Positions 7,707 to 16,051 are shown, counted from the first letter of the stretch. The stretch: 34,659 bases of DNA from an uncultured Akkermansia sp. (GCA_904501955.1 CAJGCY010000007.1:1-34659), one strand, 5' to 3'. Made by a program: numbers and translations. The notes: generated by a model from the sequence alone, not told the origin.

Positions 7707-7813
7707 CAAGAGATAGCCTGTCACGGTGCCAAATGGTAGGCATGTCGCGCAGGCCCCTCAGGCGTGTTGAGCCCGCTCAACACGGCAACCCTGAATACAA
7801 GACATATTTTCAT
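7707..7813 (+). promoter_or_regulatory. Candidate structured 5' leader of pflB
   Basis: The leader can fold. Outer pairing is ATGTC (7742-7746) with GACAT (7801-7805). Next is CAGG (7750-7753) with CCTG (7790-7793). The inner GTGTTGAGC/GCTCAACAC hairpin spans 7764-7783. Unpaired words include GGCCC (7752-7756) and GGCAACC (7784-7790), which recall the SAM-I riboswitch core, and ACGGTGCCAAAT (7723-7734), which recalls another SAM-I segment but lies 5' instead of 3'. Thus it is not a standard SAM-I riboswitch. No ligand can be assigned. Confidence 0.4.
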
Positions 7814-10075
7814 ATGAGCGATACTACGACACAAGCAGCCTGCACACGCGAAGAGTGGCAGGGATTCAAGGGCGGCGTATGGACAGAATCCATCGACGTA
7901 CGCGATTTCATTCAACAGAACTACACTCCTTATGAGGGTGACGAGAGTTTCCTCGCCGGCCCCACCAAGCGCACCGACGCACTGTGGGACAAGGTGAAGC
8001 TGCTCATGAAGCAGGAGATTGAAGCCGGTGGTGTGCTGGATGCCGATGAAGAGGTGGTATCCTCTATCGTATCTCACGCCGCAGGTTATATTGACAAGGA
8101 TCTCGAGACCGTGGTCGGTCTGCAGACAGACGCTCCGCTGAAGCGCGCACTCATGCCCTTCGGCGGTCTTCGTATGGCTCAGCAGGCTCTGGAGAGCTAC
8201 GGCTACCAGATGAGCGAGAAGACGCTCGACATGTTCAAGACCACCCGCAAGACCCACAACGAGGGCGTGTTCGACGCCTACACCACCGGCATTCGCGCTG
8301 CTCGCTCCGCCGGTATCGTGACCGGTCTTCCGGATGCCTACGGCCGTGGCCGTATCATAGGTGACTACCGCCGTGTGGCTCTTTACGGCACGGATCGCCT
8401 CATCGCTGAGCGCCGCAAGGACCTCCTTGCCCGCGAGAACCTTGTGCTGACGGATGACGTCATCCGCCTGCGTGAGGAAATGAACGAGCAGATTCGCGCC
8501 CTTGCCGAGCTGGCCCAGATGGGTCAGACCTACGGTTGCGACCTCACCCGCCCCGCAGCAAACTCCCGCGAGGCCGTGCAGTGGACCTACCTCGGCTACC
8601 TCGCTGCCGTGAAGGAGCAGAACGGCGCCGCCATGTCCCTGGGCCGTACCTCCACCTTCTTCGACATCTACTTCGAGCGCGACCTTGCCGCCGGCACCAT
8701 CACCGAAGAGGAAATCCAGGAGATTATGGACCACTTCGTGATGAAGCTCCGCATGGTTCGCTTCATCCGCACGCCCGAGTACAACAACCTCTTCTCCGGC
8801 GACCCCACTTGGGTAACGGAGTCCATCGGCGGTATGGGTGAAGACGGCCGCACGCTGGTAACCCGCAGCTCCTTCCGCGTGCTGCAGACCCTGTACAACC
8901 TCGGGCCGGCTCCGGAGCCGAACTTGACCGTACTGTGGAGCACCGCTCTGCCGGAGGGCTTCAAGAAGTTCTGCGCCAAGGTTTCCATCGAGACCTCTTC
9001 CGTGCAGTACGAGAACGACGACCTCATGCGCCCGCACTGGGGTGATGACTACGGCATCGCCTGCTGTGTGTCCGCAATGCGCATCGGTAAGCAGATGCAG
9101 TTCTTCGGCGCCCGTGCTAACTTGGCCAAGGCTCTCCTCTACGCCCTCAACGGCGGTATGGACGAGGTGAAGGGCAAACAGGTAACGCCCCCCGCCCCGC
9201 GCTACGAGGGTGAGTACCTCGAGTACGACAAGGTGATGGAGCTCTTCGACAGCATGCAGGATTGGCTCGCCAAGACCTATGTGGACGCCCTGAACGTCAT
9301 CCACTACATGCATGACAAGTACAGCTACGAGCGCATCGAGATGGCTCTGCACGACCCCGAGATTCTGCGCACCATGGCCTGCGGTATCGCCGGTCTGTCC
9401 GTGGCTGCTGACTCCCTGTCCGCCATCAAGTACGCCAAGGTGAAAGCCATCCGCAATGAGGAGGGTCTCATCGTTGACTTCGAGACCGAGGGTGAGTTCC
9501 CCTGCTACGGCAACAACGATCCCCGCGTGGACGAGATTGCTTGCGACCTCGTAAGCAACTTCATGAACAAGATTCGCAAGCTGCACACCTACCGCGACTC
9601 TCTGCCCACCCAGTCCGTGCTTACCATCACCTCCAACGTGGTGTACGGTAAGAAGACCGGTAACACCCCGGACGGTCGCCGCGCCGGTGAGCCCTTCGCC
9701 CCGGGTGCCAACCCCATGCACGGTCGTGACAAGAACGGTGCCGTGGCTTCCATGCTCTCCGTTGCCAAGTTGTCCTATGATGACTCCTTGGACGGCATCT
9801 CCTACACCTTCTCCATCGTGCCCGGCGCACTGGGTAAGGATGAGGTCGAGCGCCGCACCAAGCTGGCCTCCCTGCTGGACGCCTACTTCACCGCCACCGG
9901 TCACCACATCAACGTGAACGTGCTGGAGCGTGAGACGCTTGAGGACGCCATGGTGCACCCCGAGAAGTACCCGCAGCTTACCATCCGCGTATCCGGCTAC
10001 GCCGTGAACTTCATCAAGCTCACTCCGGAGCAGCAGCGCGAGGTAATCTCCCGTACCTTCCACACCCGCGCCTGA
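7814..10075 (+). CDS. pflB: Pyruvate formate-lyase (formate C-acetyltransferase)
   Basis: This glycyl-radical enzyme converts pyruvate and CoA to acetyl-CoA and formate in anaerobic fermentation, in the cytosol. The 753-residue length matches PflB. The catalytic Cys pair lies in YGIACCVSAMRIGKQMQFFG (Cys417-Cys418). The radical glycine is in the C-terminal RVSGYAVNF (Gly728), 25 residues from the end. The ATG before SDTTTQAA was chosen because the family N-terminus begins there; an upstream in-frame start lies in the leader. The gene is preceded by a consensus promoter and a candidate structured leader and followed by a terminator. The activating radical-SAM enzyme PflA, often adjacent, is not next to it and must be encoded elsewhere. 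Confidence 0.96.
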   Translation: MSDTTTQAACTREEWQGFKGGVWTESIDVRDFIQQNYTPYEGDESFLAGPTKRTDALWDKVKLLMKQEIEAGGVLDADEEVVSSIVSHAAGYIDKDLETVVGLQTDAPLKRALMPFGGLRMAQQALESYGYQMSEKTLDMFKTTRKTHNEGVFDAYTTGIRAARSAGIVTGLPDAYGRGRIIGDYRRVALYGTDRLIAERRKDLLARENLVLTDDVIRLREEMNEQIRALAELAQMGQTYGCDLTRPAANSREAVQWTYLGYLAAVKEQNGAAMSLGRTSTFFDIYFERDLAAGTITEEEIQEIMDHFVMKLRMVRFIRTPEYNNLFSGDPTWVTESIGGMGEDGRTLVTRSSFRVLQTLYNLGPAPEPNLTVLWSTALPEGFKKFCAKVSIETSSVQYENDDLMRPHWGDDYGIACCVSAMRIGKQMQFFGARANLAKALLYALNGGMDEVKGKQVTPPAPRYEGEYLEYDKVMELFDSMQDWLAKTYVDALNVIHYMHDKYSYERIEMALHDPEILRTMACGIAGLSVAADSLSAIKYAKVKAIRNEEGLIVDFETEGEFPCYGNNDPRVDEIACDLVSNFMNKIRKLHTYRDSLPTQSVLTITSNVVYGKKTGNTPDGRRAGEPFAPGANPMHGRDKNGAVASMLSVAKLSYDDSLDGISYTFSIVPGALGKDEVERRTKLASLLDAYFTATGHHINVNVLERETLEDAMVHPEKYPQLTIRVSGYAVNFIKLTPEQQREVISRTFHTRA

Positions 10076-10096
10076 TAGCTGTTAGCTAAGCATTTC

Positions 10097-10141
10097 AACA
10101 CCTCGCAAGGAACACGCTTCCCTGCGAGGTGTTTTTGTTTT
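10097..10141 (+). terminator. Intrinsic terminator of pflB
   Basis: AACACCTCGCA (10097-10107) pairs with TGCGAGGTGTT (10123-10133), followed by a T-rich tail. It lies 21 bases after the stop. Confidence 0.85.
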
Positions 10142-10154
10142 CCGCAAAACGGGC

Positions 10155-10182
10155 TTGACTTCTGCAGAAAATCCGCTATATA
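10155..10182 (+). promoter_or_regulatory. Promoter of the Sel1-repeat gene, predicting a leaderless mRNA
   Basis: TTGACT (10155-10160), a 16-bp spacer and TATATA (10177-10182). The expected start is about 10189, two bases before the ATG at 10191. Confidence 0.65.
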
Positions 10183-10190
10183 GTAGAACC

Positions 10191-11666
10191 ATGACTACAC
10201 CTACTGATACAGACCAACCGGATTTACACGAAATCTTTAACATGGCATGGAGCTTACTTCATCATTCGTCTGGTGATGAAGACAAAACCGAAGCGGTCGA
10301 GCACATGATGCGCTTGGCGGAGTGGGAACACGCAGAAGCTCAGTTCGAACTGGCGCAGCTATACGAACAAGGCGACATTGTTCCCCAAGATGTCAAACAA
10401 GCCGCACATTGGTTTCAAGAATCTGCATTCAATGATCATGCGGAGGCAGCCATGCGTATAGGGCTCATGTATCTCAACGGAGAAGGTGTTGAGAAAAACA
10501 TACAGCAAGCCATGACATGGTGGGATATTGCCGCTGATGGAGGGGTTGCCATGGCCTACTTCTTGCAAGGAACCGCATATTCGAATGGATGGCTACCGGA
10601 AATAGACCAACAAAAGGCAGTTGCTTATTATCGCAAAGCAGCAGAGGCGGGGATTTCCATTGCTCAATTTTACTACGCGCAAGCGCTGCGTGACGGTAAC
10701 GGCATAGAAAAAAACACCAAGAAAGCAGCGACATGGTATCGCAAAGCAGCCTTACGAGGTGATGCTGAAGCACAATACTGCTTAGCATGCATGTACATGG
10801 AAGGCTGTGGCGTAATAAAAAATTACCCAAAAGCCATCTACTGGTTCAAAAAAGCAGCGAGGCAAGGACATGTATTATCCCAGTGCATCCTCGGGCTTTC
10901 TTACCTCAATGGAGTGGGCGTCAAACAAAACGAACAATTGGCACATCTGTGGCTCACTGAAGCTGCAGAAAAAGATTATCCGGAAGCGCAGTTCCGCTTG
11001 GGGCTCCTCTACCGCAACAGCAAACATTACCGGCAGCAGCCCGGCAAAGCGCTCTACTGGCTTCGCAGGGCTGCGTTCCAAGAATATCCTGACGCGCAAT
11101 ATTTATTAGCTCAATGTTGTAGAGAAGGATTCGCATTGACGCAACCAGACTTGAGAGGCGCTGCATATTGGTACGAGAAAGCTACAAACCACCGTCACAT
11201 AGGCGCTATGTTCTATCTCGGTATAGCCTGTGAATACGGCTTCGGAATCGAGATAAATATGGAAAAAGCCATTATGCTCTACACCTACGCTGCAAACGAA
11301 GGCCACCCCGGGGCGCAGTATAATCTGGCCTTGTGCTATCACTATGGGCGAGGCGTAGAGGCAGACATGAAAGAGGCGCTCAAATACTACCGAATGGCAG
11401 CAGATGGCGGAGATGCAGCAGCCATGTTCAACCTGGCAGTCTGCTGCAAAGATGGCATTGGTATGGAGAAAAATGCGGAGGAAAGTATACGTCTATATAC
11501 CGCAGCGGCAGAGCTCGGGTATGTGAAGGCTCAAGTCAACCTCGCCTCAAGCTATGAACGAGGTGACGGCGTACCGGCTGATAAAGAAAAAGCCCTATAT
11601 TGGTACCAACAAGCAGCGAATCAAGGAGACGCCTTCGCTCAGCAAGCGCTTGATCAATTAGCGTAA
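10191..11666 (+). CDS. Sel1-like (TPR) repeat protein
   Basis: The 491-residue product consists almost wholly of about twelve Sel1-like repeats of roughly 36 residues, each with the pattern A-x-x-x-L-G-x-x-Y-x-x-G-x-G-V and a second helix with A-x-x-W-Y-x-x-A-A. Clear units begin near AQFELAQLYEQGD, AAMRIGLMYLNGEGV, AQYCLACMYMEGCGV, AQYNLALCYHYGRGV and AQVNLASSYERGDGV. These solenoids bind partner proteins. There is no signal peptide or membrane segment, so it is predicted cytosolic, and no enzymatic domain is seen. Partners and role are unknown. An ATG twelve codons upstream in frame falls in the promoter and was not used. Confidence 0.85.
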   Translation: MTTPTDTDQPDLHEIFNMAWSLLHHSSGDEDKTEAVEHMMRLAEWEHAEAQFELAQLYEQGDIVPQDVKQAAHWFQESAFNDHAEAAMRIGLMYLNGEGVEKNIQQAMTWWDIAADGGVAMAYFLQGTAYSNGWLPEIDQQKAVAYYRKAAEAGISIAQFYYAQALRDGNGIEKNTKKAATWYRKAALRGDAEAQYCLACMYMEGCGVIKNYPKAIYWFKKAARQGHVLSQCILGLSYLNGVGVKQNEQLAHLWLTEAAEKDYPEAQFRLGLLYRNSKHYRQQPGKALYWLRRAAFQEYPDAQYLLAQCCREGFALTQPDLRGAAYWYEKATNHRHIGAMFYLGIACEYGFGIEINMEKAIMLYTYAANEGHPGAQYNLALCYHYGRGVEADMKEALKYYRMAADGGDAAAMFNLAVCCKDGIGMEKNAEESIRLYTAAAELGYVKAQVNLASSYERGDGVPADKEKALYWYQQAANQGDAFAQQALDQLA

Positions 11667-11740
11667 CAATCCGGCTGTGTCAGCAAGGGCGAAAACAAAA
11701 TTATCGAAGCGTGGCTCTTTTGCCCCCACCATACGCACAG

Positions 11741-11959
11741 TTTCAGTTTTTAGTTGATTGCAACCTGCTCGATAAATCGGAAGTTGAAGGGCAACAAAAT
11801 CTATCGGAGCGTGGGACTTTAGTCCCACAAATACGTGCGGGGCTAATCCATAAGAGGGACTAAAGTCCCTCGCTCCGAGTGAATGAATGTTACAAATCCC
11901 CCTCTTCAACTTCCGATTTATCGCTCAGATTAAATAGCGACTCCGCTATAAACCTTAAC
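11741..11959. repeat. Short MITE-like element, copy 2 (about 219 bp)
   Basis: Same layout as 5176-5390: left terminus TTTCAGTTTTTAGTTGAT, inner TGCTCGATAAATCGGAAGTTG, shared hairpin core, inner CAACTTCCGATTTATCGCTCAG, and right end CTATAAACCTTAA. The core from about 11790 to 11890 is almost identical to copy 1, while the termini differ by several substitutions. It lies downstream of the Sel1-repeat gene. Confidence 0.85.
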
Positions 11960-12059
11960 ACGACCTTCCCCTATATGCATGCAGAGCGAATCCGGGGAGG
12001 GGTAATCATTAAACCAAAGGCGCCGCCTTCCCTATCCGGGGAAGGCGGCTTATGTAGGA

Positions 12060-12087
12060 GTGGGTGTGCTCTCTCCTTCACACCCAC
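12060..12087 (-). terminator. Hairpin downstream of the ArsC/Spx-like gene
   Basis: GTGGGTGTG (12060-12068) pairs perfectly with CACACCCAC (12079-12087). It lies 36 bases beyond the stop of the minus-strand gene at 12124. It lacks a T tract, so termination is only a possibility. Confidence 0.4.
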
Positions 12088-12123
12088 ATTCGCGCATACA
12101 TGAACAAATCTTACCGAAAAATC

Positions 12124-12486
12124 TTACTTACCGAGAGCGGCACCCCAAGTTTCAGCTTTGAAACCCGGTATTACCGTACCGGAGGCTGTTACCAGCAGAG
12201 GGCGCTTCACCAGCATGCCGTCAGAGGCCAATAGCTGCAGCTGCTCATCTTCGCTGAGCTCAGGCAGCTTTGCAGCCAAGTTCAGCTCACGGTACTTGGT
12301 ACCGCATGTATTGAAGAATCGCTTCAGCGGCAAGCCACTTGCCTGCCACCAAGAGCGCAGCTCTTGCTCCGTAGGAGCGACCTCTGCTATGTGGCGATCT
12401 GTGAAACTTACCCCCTGCTCTTCCAACCACTTTTTGGCTTTCTTGCAGGTCGTGCATTTCGGATACTCGATGAATTGCGTGCTCAT
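12124..12486 (-). CDS. ArsC/Spx/MgsR family thioredoxin-fold protein
   Basis: The 120-residue cytosolic product has the ArsC/Spx fold. The N-terminal motif FIEYPKCTTCKKAKKWL has a CxxC with Cys11 and Cys14, followed by DRHIAEVAPTEQEL, LPLKRFFNTCGTKYRELNL and the C-terminal LLVTASGTVIPGFK, which matches the LVKRPLL...G element of the family. Members include glutaredoxin-dependent arsenate reductases and transcription regulators such as Spx/MgsR. The motif GLPLKRFFNTCGTKYREL resembles the Spx/MgsR/YffB-type branch more than classical ArsC, so an arsenate reductase name is not justified. It has its own leaderless-type promoter. Confidence 0.85.
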   Translation of the reverse strand: MSTQFIEYPKCTTCKKAKKWLEEQGVSFTDRHIAEVAPTEQELRSWWQASGLPLKRFFNTCGTKYRELNLAAKLPELSEDEQLQLLASDGMLVKRPLLVTASGTVIPGFKAETWGAALGK

Positions 12487-12492
12487 GACTTT

Positions 12493-12521
12493 TATATACC
12501 TTATTTCCTATGGCTTTGCAA
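12493..12521 (-). promoter_or_regulatory. Promoter of the ArsC/Spx-like gene, predicting a leaderless mRNA
   Basis: On the minus strand, TTGCAA (12521-12516), a 17-bp spacer and TATATA (12498-12493). The expected transcription start is 12486, which is the A of the ATG itself. Confidence 0.65.
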
Positions 12522-12689
12522 GGATTATTTTCGACATTTTGGAATTTTTCTTAATTTTTTGGCAGAAAAAAGGATTTTTTTGCTGTTTAGAAGGCCATTT
12601 TTTGTCACGCGGTGAAAAAAACGGGCAAAATGTAGTAAGAAAAGGAGGGGGAGATAAGCAATTTTACCCAGCAAAAGCAGAAATGCGTC

Positions 12690-12718
12690 TTGTCTAACGT
12701 GTGTTTGTGTGGTAAGAT
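12690..12718 (+). promoter_or_regulatory. Promoter of tal-galE
   Basis: TTGTCT (12690-12695), a 17-bp spacer and TAAGAT (12713-12718). The predicted start is about 12725, leaving a leader of about 23 bases that contains a weak AAGG. Confidence 0.5.
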
Positions 12719-12747
12719 AGGCGCGTAAGGTAATTTACTACACGCTT

Positions 12748-13701
12748 ATGGCAACACAACTTGAGCAACTGAAGCAGTATACCACCGTCGTGGCAGACAC
12801 CGGCGACTTCCGCCAGATGGAAGAGTTCACCCCGCAGGATGCCACCACCAACCCCTCACTTATTCTCGCAGCAGCCGCCAAGCCGGAGTACCGCAGCATT
12901 GTGGAGGAAGCAGTAGCCCCGTACAAGGGTCGCGAGCTGAGCCCCGCGCTCATGGATGAGATTGTCGACAAGGTCGTTGTCGCATTCGGTCTGGAGATTC
13001 TCAAGCGCGTACCCGGTCGCGTATCCAGCGAGGTGGACGCCCGACTTTCCTTCGATACGGAGGCCACGGTAACGCGCGCCCGCAGCATCATGGGCATGTA
13101 TGAGGCAGCCGGCATTCCGCGCGAGCGCGTGCTCATCAAGATTGCCTCCACGTGGGAGGGTATTCAGGCCGCCCGCCAGCTGGAGCAAGAGGGCATTCAC
13201 ACCAACCTGACCCTGCTGTTCAGCTTGGTACAGGCTGTGGCATGTGCTGAGGCCGGTGTGCGCCTCATCTCTCCCTTCGTGGGCCGCATCCTTGACTGGT
13301 ACAAGGCCAACACCAAGGAGGAGTACACTGCAGAGACGGATCCGGGCGTGGTTTCCGTACGCACGATTTACAATTACTACAAGAAGTTCGGTTACCCGGT
13401 ACAGATTATGGGCGCCTCCTTCCGCAACAAGGGTGAGGTGCTGGCACTGGCCGGTTGCGACCTGCTGACCATCTCCCCGAACCTGCTGGCAGAGCTTGCT
13501 GCAAGCGAGGAGCCCGTATGCCCCTGCCTGAATGAGGAGGCAGCCAAGGCAAGCGACATTGAGCGCATTCCGGCTGATGAGAAGAGCTTCCGCTTCCTCT
13601 TCAACGAGGACGCCATGGCTACGGAGAAGACGGCAGACGGCATCCGCCGCTTTGCTGCCGACATCCGCAAGCTGGAGGCCATGCTGGCAGCCATGCTGTA
13701 A
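12748..13701 (+). CDS. tal: Transaldolase
   Basis: Transaldolase moves a dihydroxyacetone unit between sugar phosphates in the non-oxidative pentose phosphate pathway. The 317-residue product matches the TalA/TalB class in length. The Schiff-base Lys131 lies in RVLIKIASTWEG. Other family signatures are the N-terminal TTVVADTGDF, DATTNPSL, and the phosphate-binding region around GASFRNKGE. It is cytosolic. It shares a transcript with galE 30 bases downstream; no terminator separates them. Confidence 0.95.
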   Translation: MATQLEQLKQYTTVVADTGDFRQMEEFTPQDATTNPSLILAAAAKPEYRSIVEEAVAPYKGRELSPALMDEIVDKVVVAFGLEILKRVPGRVSSEVDARLSFDTEATVTRARSIMGMYEAAGIPRERVLIKIASTWEGIQAARQLEQEGIHTNLTLLFSLVQAVACAEAGVRLISPFVGRILDWYKANTKEEYTAETDPGVVSVRTIYNYYKKFGYPVQIMGASFRNKGEVLALAGCDLLTISPNLLAELAASEEPVCPCLNEEAAKASDIERIPADEKSFRFLFNEDAMATEKTADGIRRFAADIRKLEAMLAAML

Positions 13702-13731
13702 GATTTACAACCAACCAACACATCACAAACC

Positions 13732-14721
13732 ATGAAAGTACTCGTTACCGGCGGTTGCGGCTACATCGGTTCTCACACCGTGCGCCAGCTCGTTAAGGCC
13801 GGGGCAGATGTAACCGTGCTCGACAGCATGGTGTACGGTCACCCCGCTGCCATCGTGGATAAAGAGGTGAAGCTCGTTAAGGGCGACCTGGGCGACCCCG
13901 CCATCGTCTACCCCCTGCTCATCAACGGCAAGTTCGACGCCGTGGTGCACTTTGCAGCATTCATTCAGGTGGGTGAGTCTGTGACGGATCCGCTCAAGTA
14001 CTACGAAAACAACATCGCCAAGCCCCTCGTGCTGCTGCGCGCCATGATGCTCGGCGGTTGCAAGCGTTTCGTATTCTCTTCCACCTGCGCCACCTACGGC
14101 GTGCCCACTCAGGTACCCATCCCCGAGACGGAGAAGCAGGACCCCATCAACCCCTACGGTGCCTCCAAGTTCATGCTGGAGAAGGTATGCAAGGATTGCG
14201 AGCGAGCCTACGGTCTCAAGAGCGTGTTCCTGCGCTACTTCAACGCCTCCGGTTCCTCTGAGGACGGTCTCATCGGCGAAGACCACGAGCCGGAGTCTCA
14301 CCTCATCCCCGTGATTCTGCAGGCTATTAAGGGTGAGCGCCCCGCCATCACCGTATTCGGCACGGACTACGACACCCCGGACGGCACCTGCATCCGCGAC
14401 TACATCCATGTGGATGACCTTGCAGACGCCCACCTGCGCGCGCTGGATTACCTGATGAAGGGTGGCGACACCAACTGGTTCAACCTCGGCACCGGCAAGG
14501 GGCTCTCCGTGAAGGAGATTATCGACGCCGCTGAGAAGGTAACCGGCATGAAGGCCCCCGTGGAGTACGGCCCCCGCCGTGAGGGCGACCCGCCCCGCCT
14601 GATTGCAGACGCCCGCAAGGCTGCGGAGGTGCTCGGCTGGATTCCCAAGCACCAGGATGCCCTCCACATCGTTGAGACCGCGTGGAAGTGGTTCAACGGT
14701 CCCCGTGGCGGGCACTATTGA
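13732..14721 (+). CDS. galE: UDP-glucose 4-epimerase
   Basis: This NAD-dependent short-chain dehydrogenase-type epimerase interconverts UDP-glucose and UDP-galactose, supplying galactose for envelope glycans or channelling host galactose into metabolism. The 329-residue length is normal. The nucleotide fold starts with VTGGCGYIGSHTVRQL. The catalytic Tyr142 and Lys146 are in NPYGASKFMLE, preceded by FSSTCATYG. DGTCIRDYIHVDDLADAH and the C-terminal RREGDPPRLIAD also match. No Shine-Dalgarno motif precedes the ATG. It is the second gene of a tal-galE unit ended by the terminator at 14744. Confidence 0.95.
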   Translation: MKVLVTGGCGYIGSHTVRQLVKAGADVTVLDSMVYGHPAAIVDKEVKLVKGDLGDPAIVYPLLINGKFDAVVHFAAFIQVGESVTDPLKYYENNIAKPLVLLRAMMLGGCKRFVFSSTCATYGVPTQVPIPETEKQDPINPYGASKFMLEKVCKDCERAYGLKSVFLRYFNASGSSEDGLIGEDHEPESHLIPVILQAIKGERPAITVFGTDYDTPDGTCIRDYIHVDDLADAHLRALDYLMKGGDTNWFNLGTGKGLSVKEIIDAAEKVTGMKAPVEYGPRREGDPPRLIADARKAAEVLGWIPKHQDALHIVETAWKWFNGPRGGHY

Positions 14722-14743
14722 AGATAAAATCCCGCATTTTTAC

Positions 14744-14782
14744 AAGCCACCCGCAGCAGCAACGCTTGCGGGTGGCTTTTTT
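14744..14782 (+). terminator. Intrinsic terminator of tal-galE
   Basis: AAGCCACCCGCA (14744-14755) pairs with TGCGGGTGGCTT (14767-14778), followed by a T tract. It lies 22 bases after the galE stop. Confidence 0.88.
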
Positions 14783-14796
14783 ATACGCCTCGGTTC

Positions 14797-14849
14797 AAGT
14801 TTATGCATGATGCCGATTTATCGAGCTATTTGAAATCATCTAAAAACCC
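14797..14849. repeat. Minimal, interior-deleted repeat element (about 55 bp)
   Basis: The sequence opens with AAGTTTATGCATGATGCCG and ends with GAAATCATCTAAAAAC, which correspond to the two ends of the larger elements read in the opposite orientation. GATTTATCGAGC lies between. The whole variable interior is absent. It sits just after the galE terminator. Confidence 0.5.
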
Positions 14850-14907
14850 AAACGGAGCAATTTTTAATAATAGAACCCTGTTTTTCACGCGGTGGCATAA
14901 TTCGGGA

Positions 14908-14936
14908 TTGACCGCGAGGGGATAAACTGGCATAAT
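14908..14936 (+). promoter_or_regulatory. Promoter of mdh with a very short leader
   Basis: TTGACC (14908-14913), a 17-bp spacer and CATAAT (14931-14936). The predicted start is about 14943, four bases before the ATG at 14947. An alternative -10, TAATAA, would need a 19-bp spacer. Confidence 0.6.
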
Positions 14937-14946
14937 AACCTGCGTT

Positions 14947-15927
14947 ATGAAGACACCTGTAACAGTAACCGTGACCGGCGCCGCCGGCAACATTGCATAC
15001 TCCCTTCTGTTCCGCATCGCAGCCGGTGAAATGCTGGGTGCAGACCAGCCCGTAATCCTCAAGCTCCTTGAAATCACCCCCTGCCTTGAGAAGCTCAACG
15101 GCGTGGTAATGGAGCTGCAAGACTGCGCATTCCCGCTGGTGCAGGAGATCGTTGCAACGGACGATCCCGCAGTAGCCTTCAAGAATGCCGACTGGTGCAT
15201 GCTGGTAGGTTCCGTCCCCCGCAAGGCCGGTATGGAGCGTAAGGACCTTCTTTCCATCAACGGCAAGGTATTCGTGGGCCAGGGTAAGGCCATTGCAGAG
15301 AACGCAGCTCCCGGCTGCAAGGTATTCGTGGTGGGCAACCCCTGCAACACGAACTGCCTGATTGCCATGCACAACGCCACGGGCATGCCCAAGGAGAACT
15401 TCTTCGCTATGACGATGCTTGATGAGTACCGCGCTAAGGCTCAGCTTGCTGCTAAGGCCGGTGTGCAGGTATCCGACGTAACGAACATGACCATCTGGGG
15501 CAACCACTCCGCCACCCAGTACCCGGACTACACCAACGCCAAGATTTGCGGCAAGCCCGTAACGGAGGTTATCTCCGACACGGAGTGGCTGCAGACGGAC
15601 TTCATCAAGACGGTTCAGCAGCGCGGTGCTGCCATCATCCAGGCTCGCGGTCTTTCCTCCGCTGCCTCTGCTGCTAACGCAGCTCTGATGACCGTGAAGA
15701 ACCTGACCACGCCGACCGCTGAGGGCGACTGGTACTCCGTAGCTCGCTACAGCGACGGCACCAAGTACGGTCTGCCGGAGGGCATCATCTGCTCCATGCC
15801 CAGCCGCACTGAGGCTGACGGCACGCTGACCGTTGTGGAGGGTCTCACCATCGATGAGTTCTCCCGCGGCAAGATCGACGCTTCCTGCAACGAGCTCCTT
15901 GAGGAGCGCGCTGAGGTGCTCGGCTAA
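14947..15927 (+). CDS. mdh: Malate dehydrogenase
   Basis: This cytosolic enzyme oxidises malate to oxaloacetate with NAD, or works in reverse in fermentative succinate formation. The 326-residue product is of the cytosolic/Thermus-like MDH type. Signatures are the Rossmann start VTGAAGNIAYSLLFRIA, the substrate loop VPRKAGMERKDLL, VVGNPCNTNC, LDEYRAKAQLA and the catalytic His187 in WGNHSATQ. In the block usually written TRLDxNRA this protein has TMLDEYRA, so an Arg that is widely conserved in this branch is Met; the Asp and Arg that act in catalysis and substrate binding are kept. It is monocistronic with its own promoter and terminator. Confidence 0.95.
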   Translation: MKTPVTVTVTGAAGNIAYSLLFRIAAGEMLGADQPVILKLLEITPCLEKLNGVVMELQDCAFPLVQEIVATDDPAVAFKNADWCMLVGSVPRKAGMERKDLLSINGKVFVGQGKAIAENAAPGCKVFVVGNPCNTNCLIAMHNATGMPKENFFAMTMLDEYRAKAQLAAKAGVQVSDVTNMTIWGNHSATQYPDYTNAKICGKPVTEVISDTEWLQTDFIKTVQQRGAAIIQARGLSSAASAANAALMTVKNLTTPTAEGDWYSVARYSDGTKYGLPEGIICSMPSRTEADGTLTVVEGLTIDEFSRGKIDASCNELLEERAEVLG

Positions 15928-15961
15928 AGCCGCGAGACGACAACAACAGTCTTATTCACTC

Positions 15962-15999
15962 AAAAATCCCTTGCAGAGGCATCTCTGCAAGGGATTTTT
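15962..15999 (+). terminator. Intrinsic terminator of mdh
   Basis: AAAAATCCCTTGCAGA (15962-15977) pairs with TCTGCAAGGGATTTTT, ending in a T tract. It could also act on the opposite strand. Confidence 0.9.
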
Positions 16000-16051
16000 C
16001 GTACTCACCCAGGAAAAGGGGGAAATAGGGGCAAAAATAAAATAGCTCTGC

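Larger units (their letters stand above)
11667..12123. other. 457-bp intergenic region with repeat element and hairpins
   Basis: From left to right: a degenerate core of the repeat family (ATCGAAGCGTGGCTCTTTTGCCCCCAC at about 11703-11729), a full short element (11741-11959), a GC-rich hairpin (GCCGCCTTCCC 12022-12032 with GGGAAGGCGGC 12039-12049) and a second hairpin at 12060-12087. No gene is supported here. Confidence 0.7.

Noticed and set aside
7707..7813. A standard SAM-I riboswitch upstream of pflB
   Set aside because: GGCAACC and GGTGCCAA words are present but in reverse order and without the SAM-I P1/P4 layout, so the name is not justified; kept only as a candidate structured leader.
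7721..10063. A 780-codon open frame on the minus strand opposite pflB
   Set aside because: It is the antisense shadow of a GC-rich, strongly codon-biased gene. The translation is Val/Gly/His-rich with no family motif, while the plus strand encodes a full PflB with catalytic Cys pair and radical Gly.
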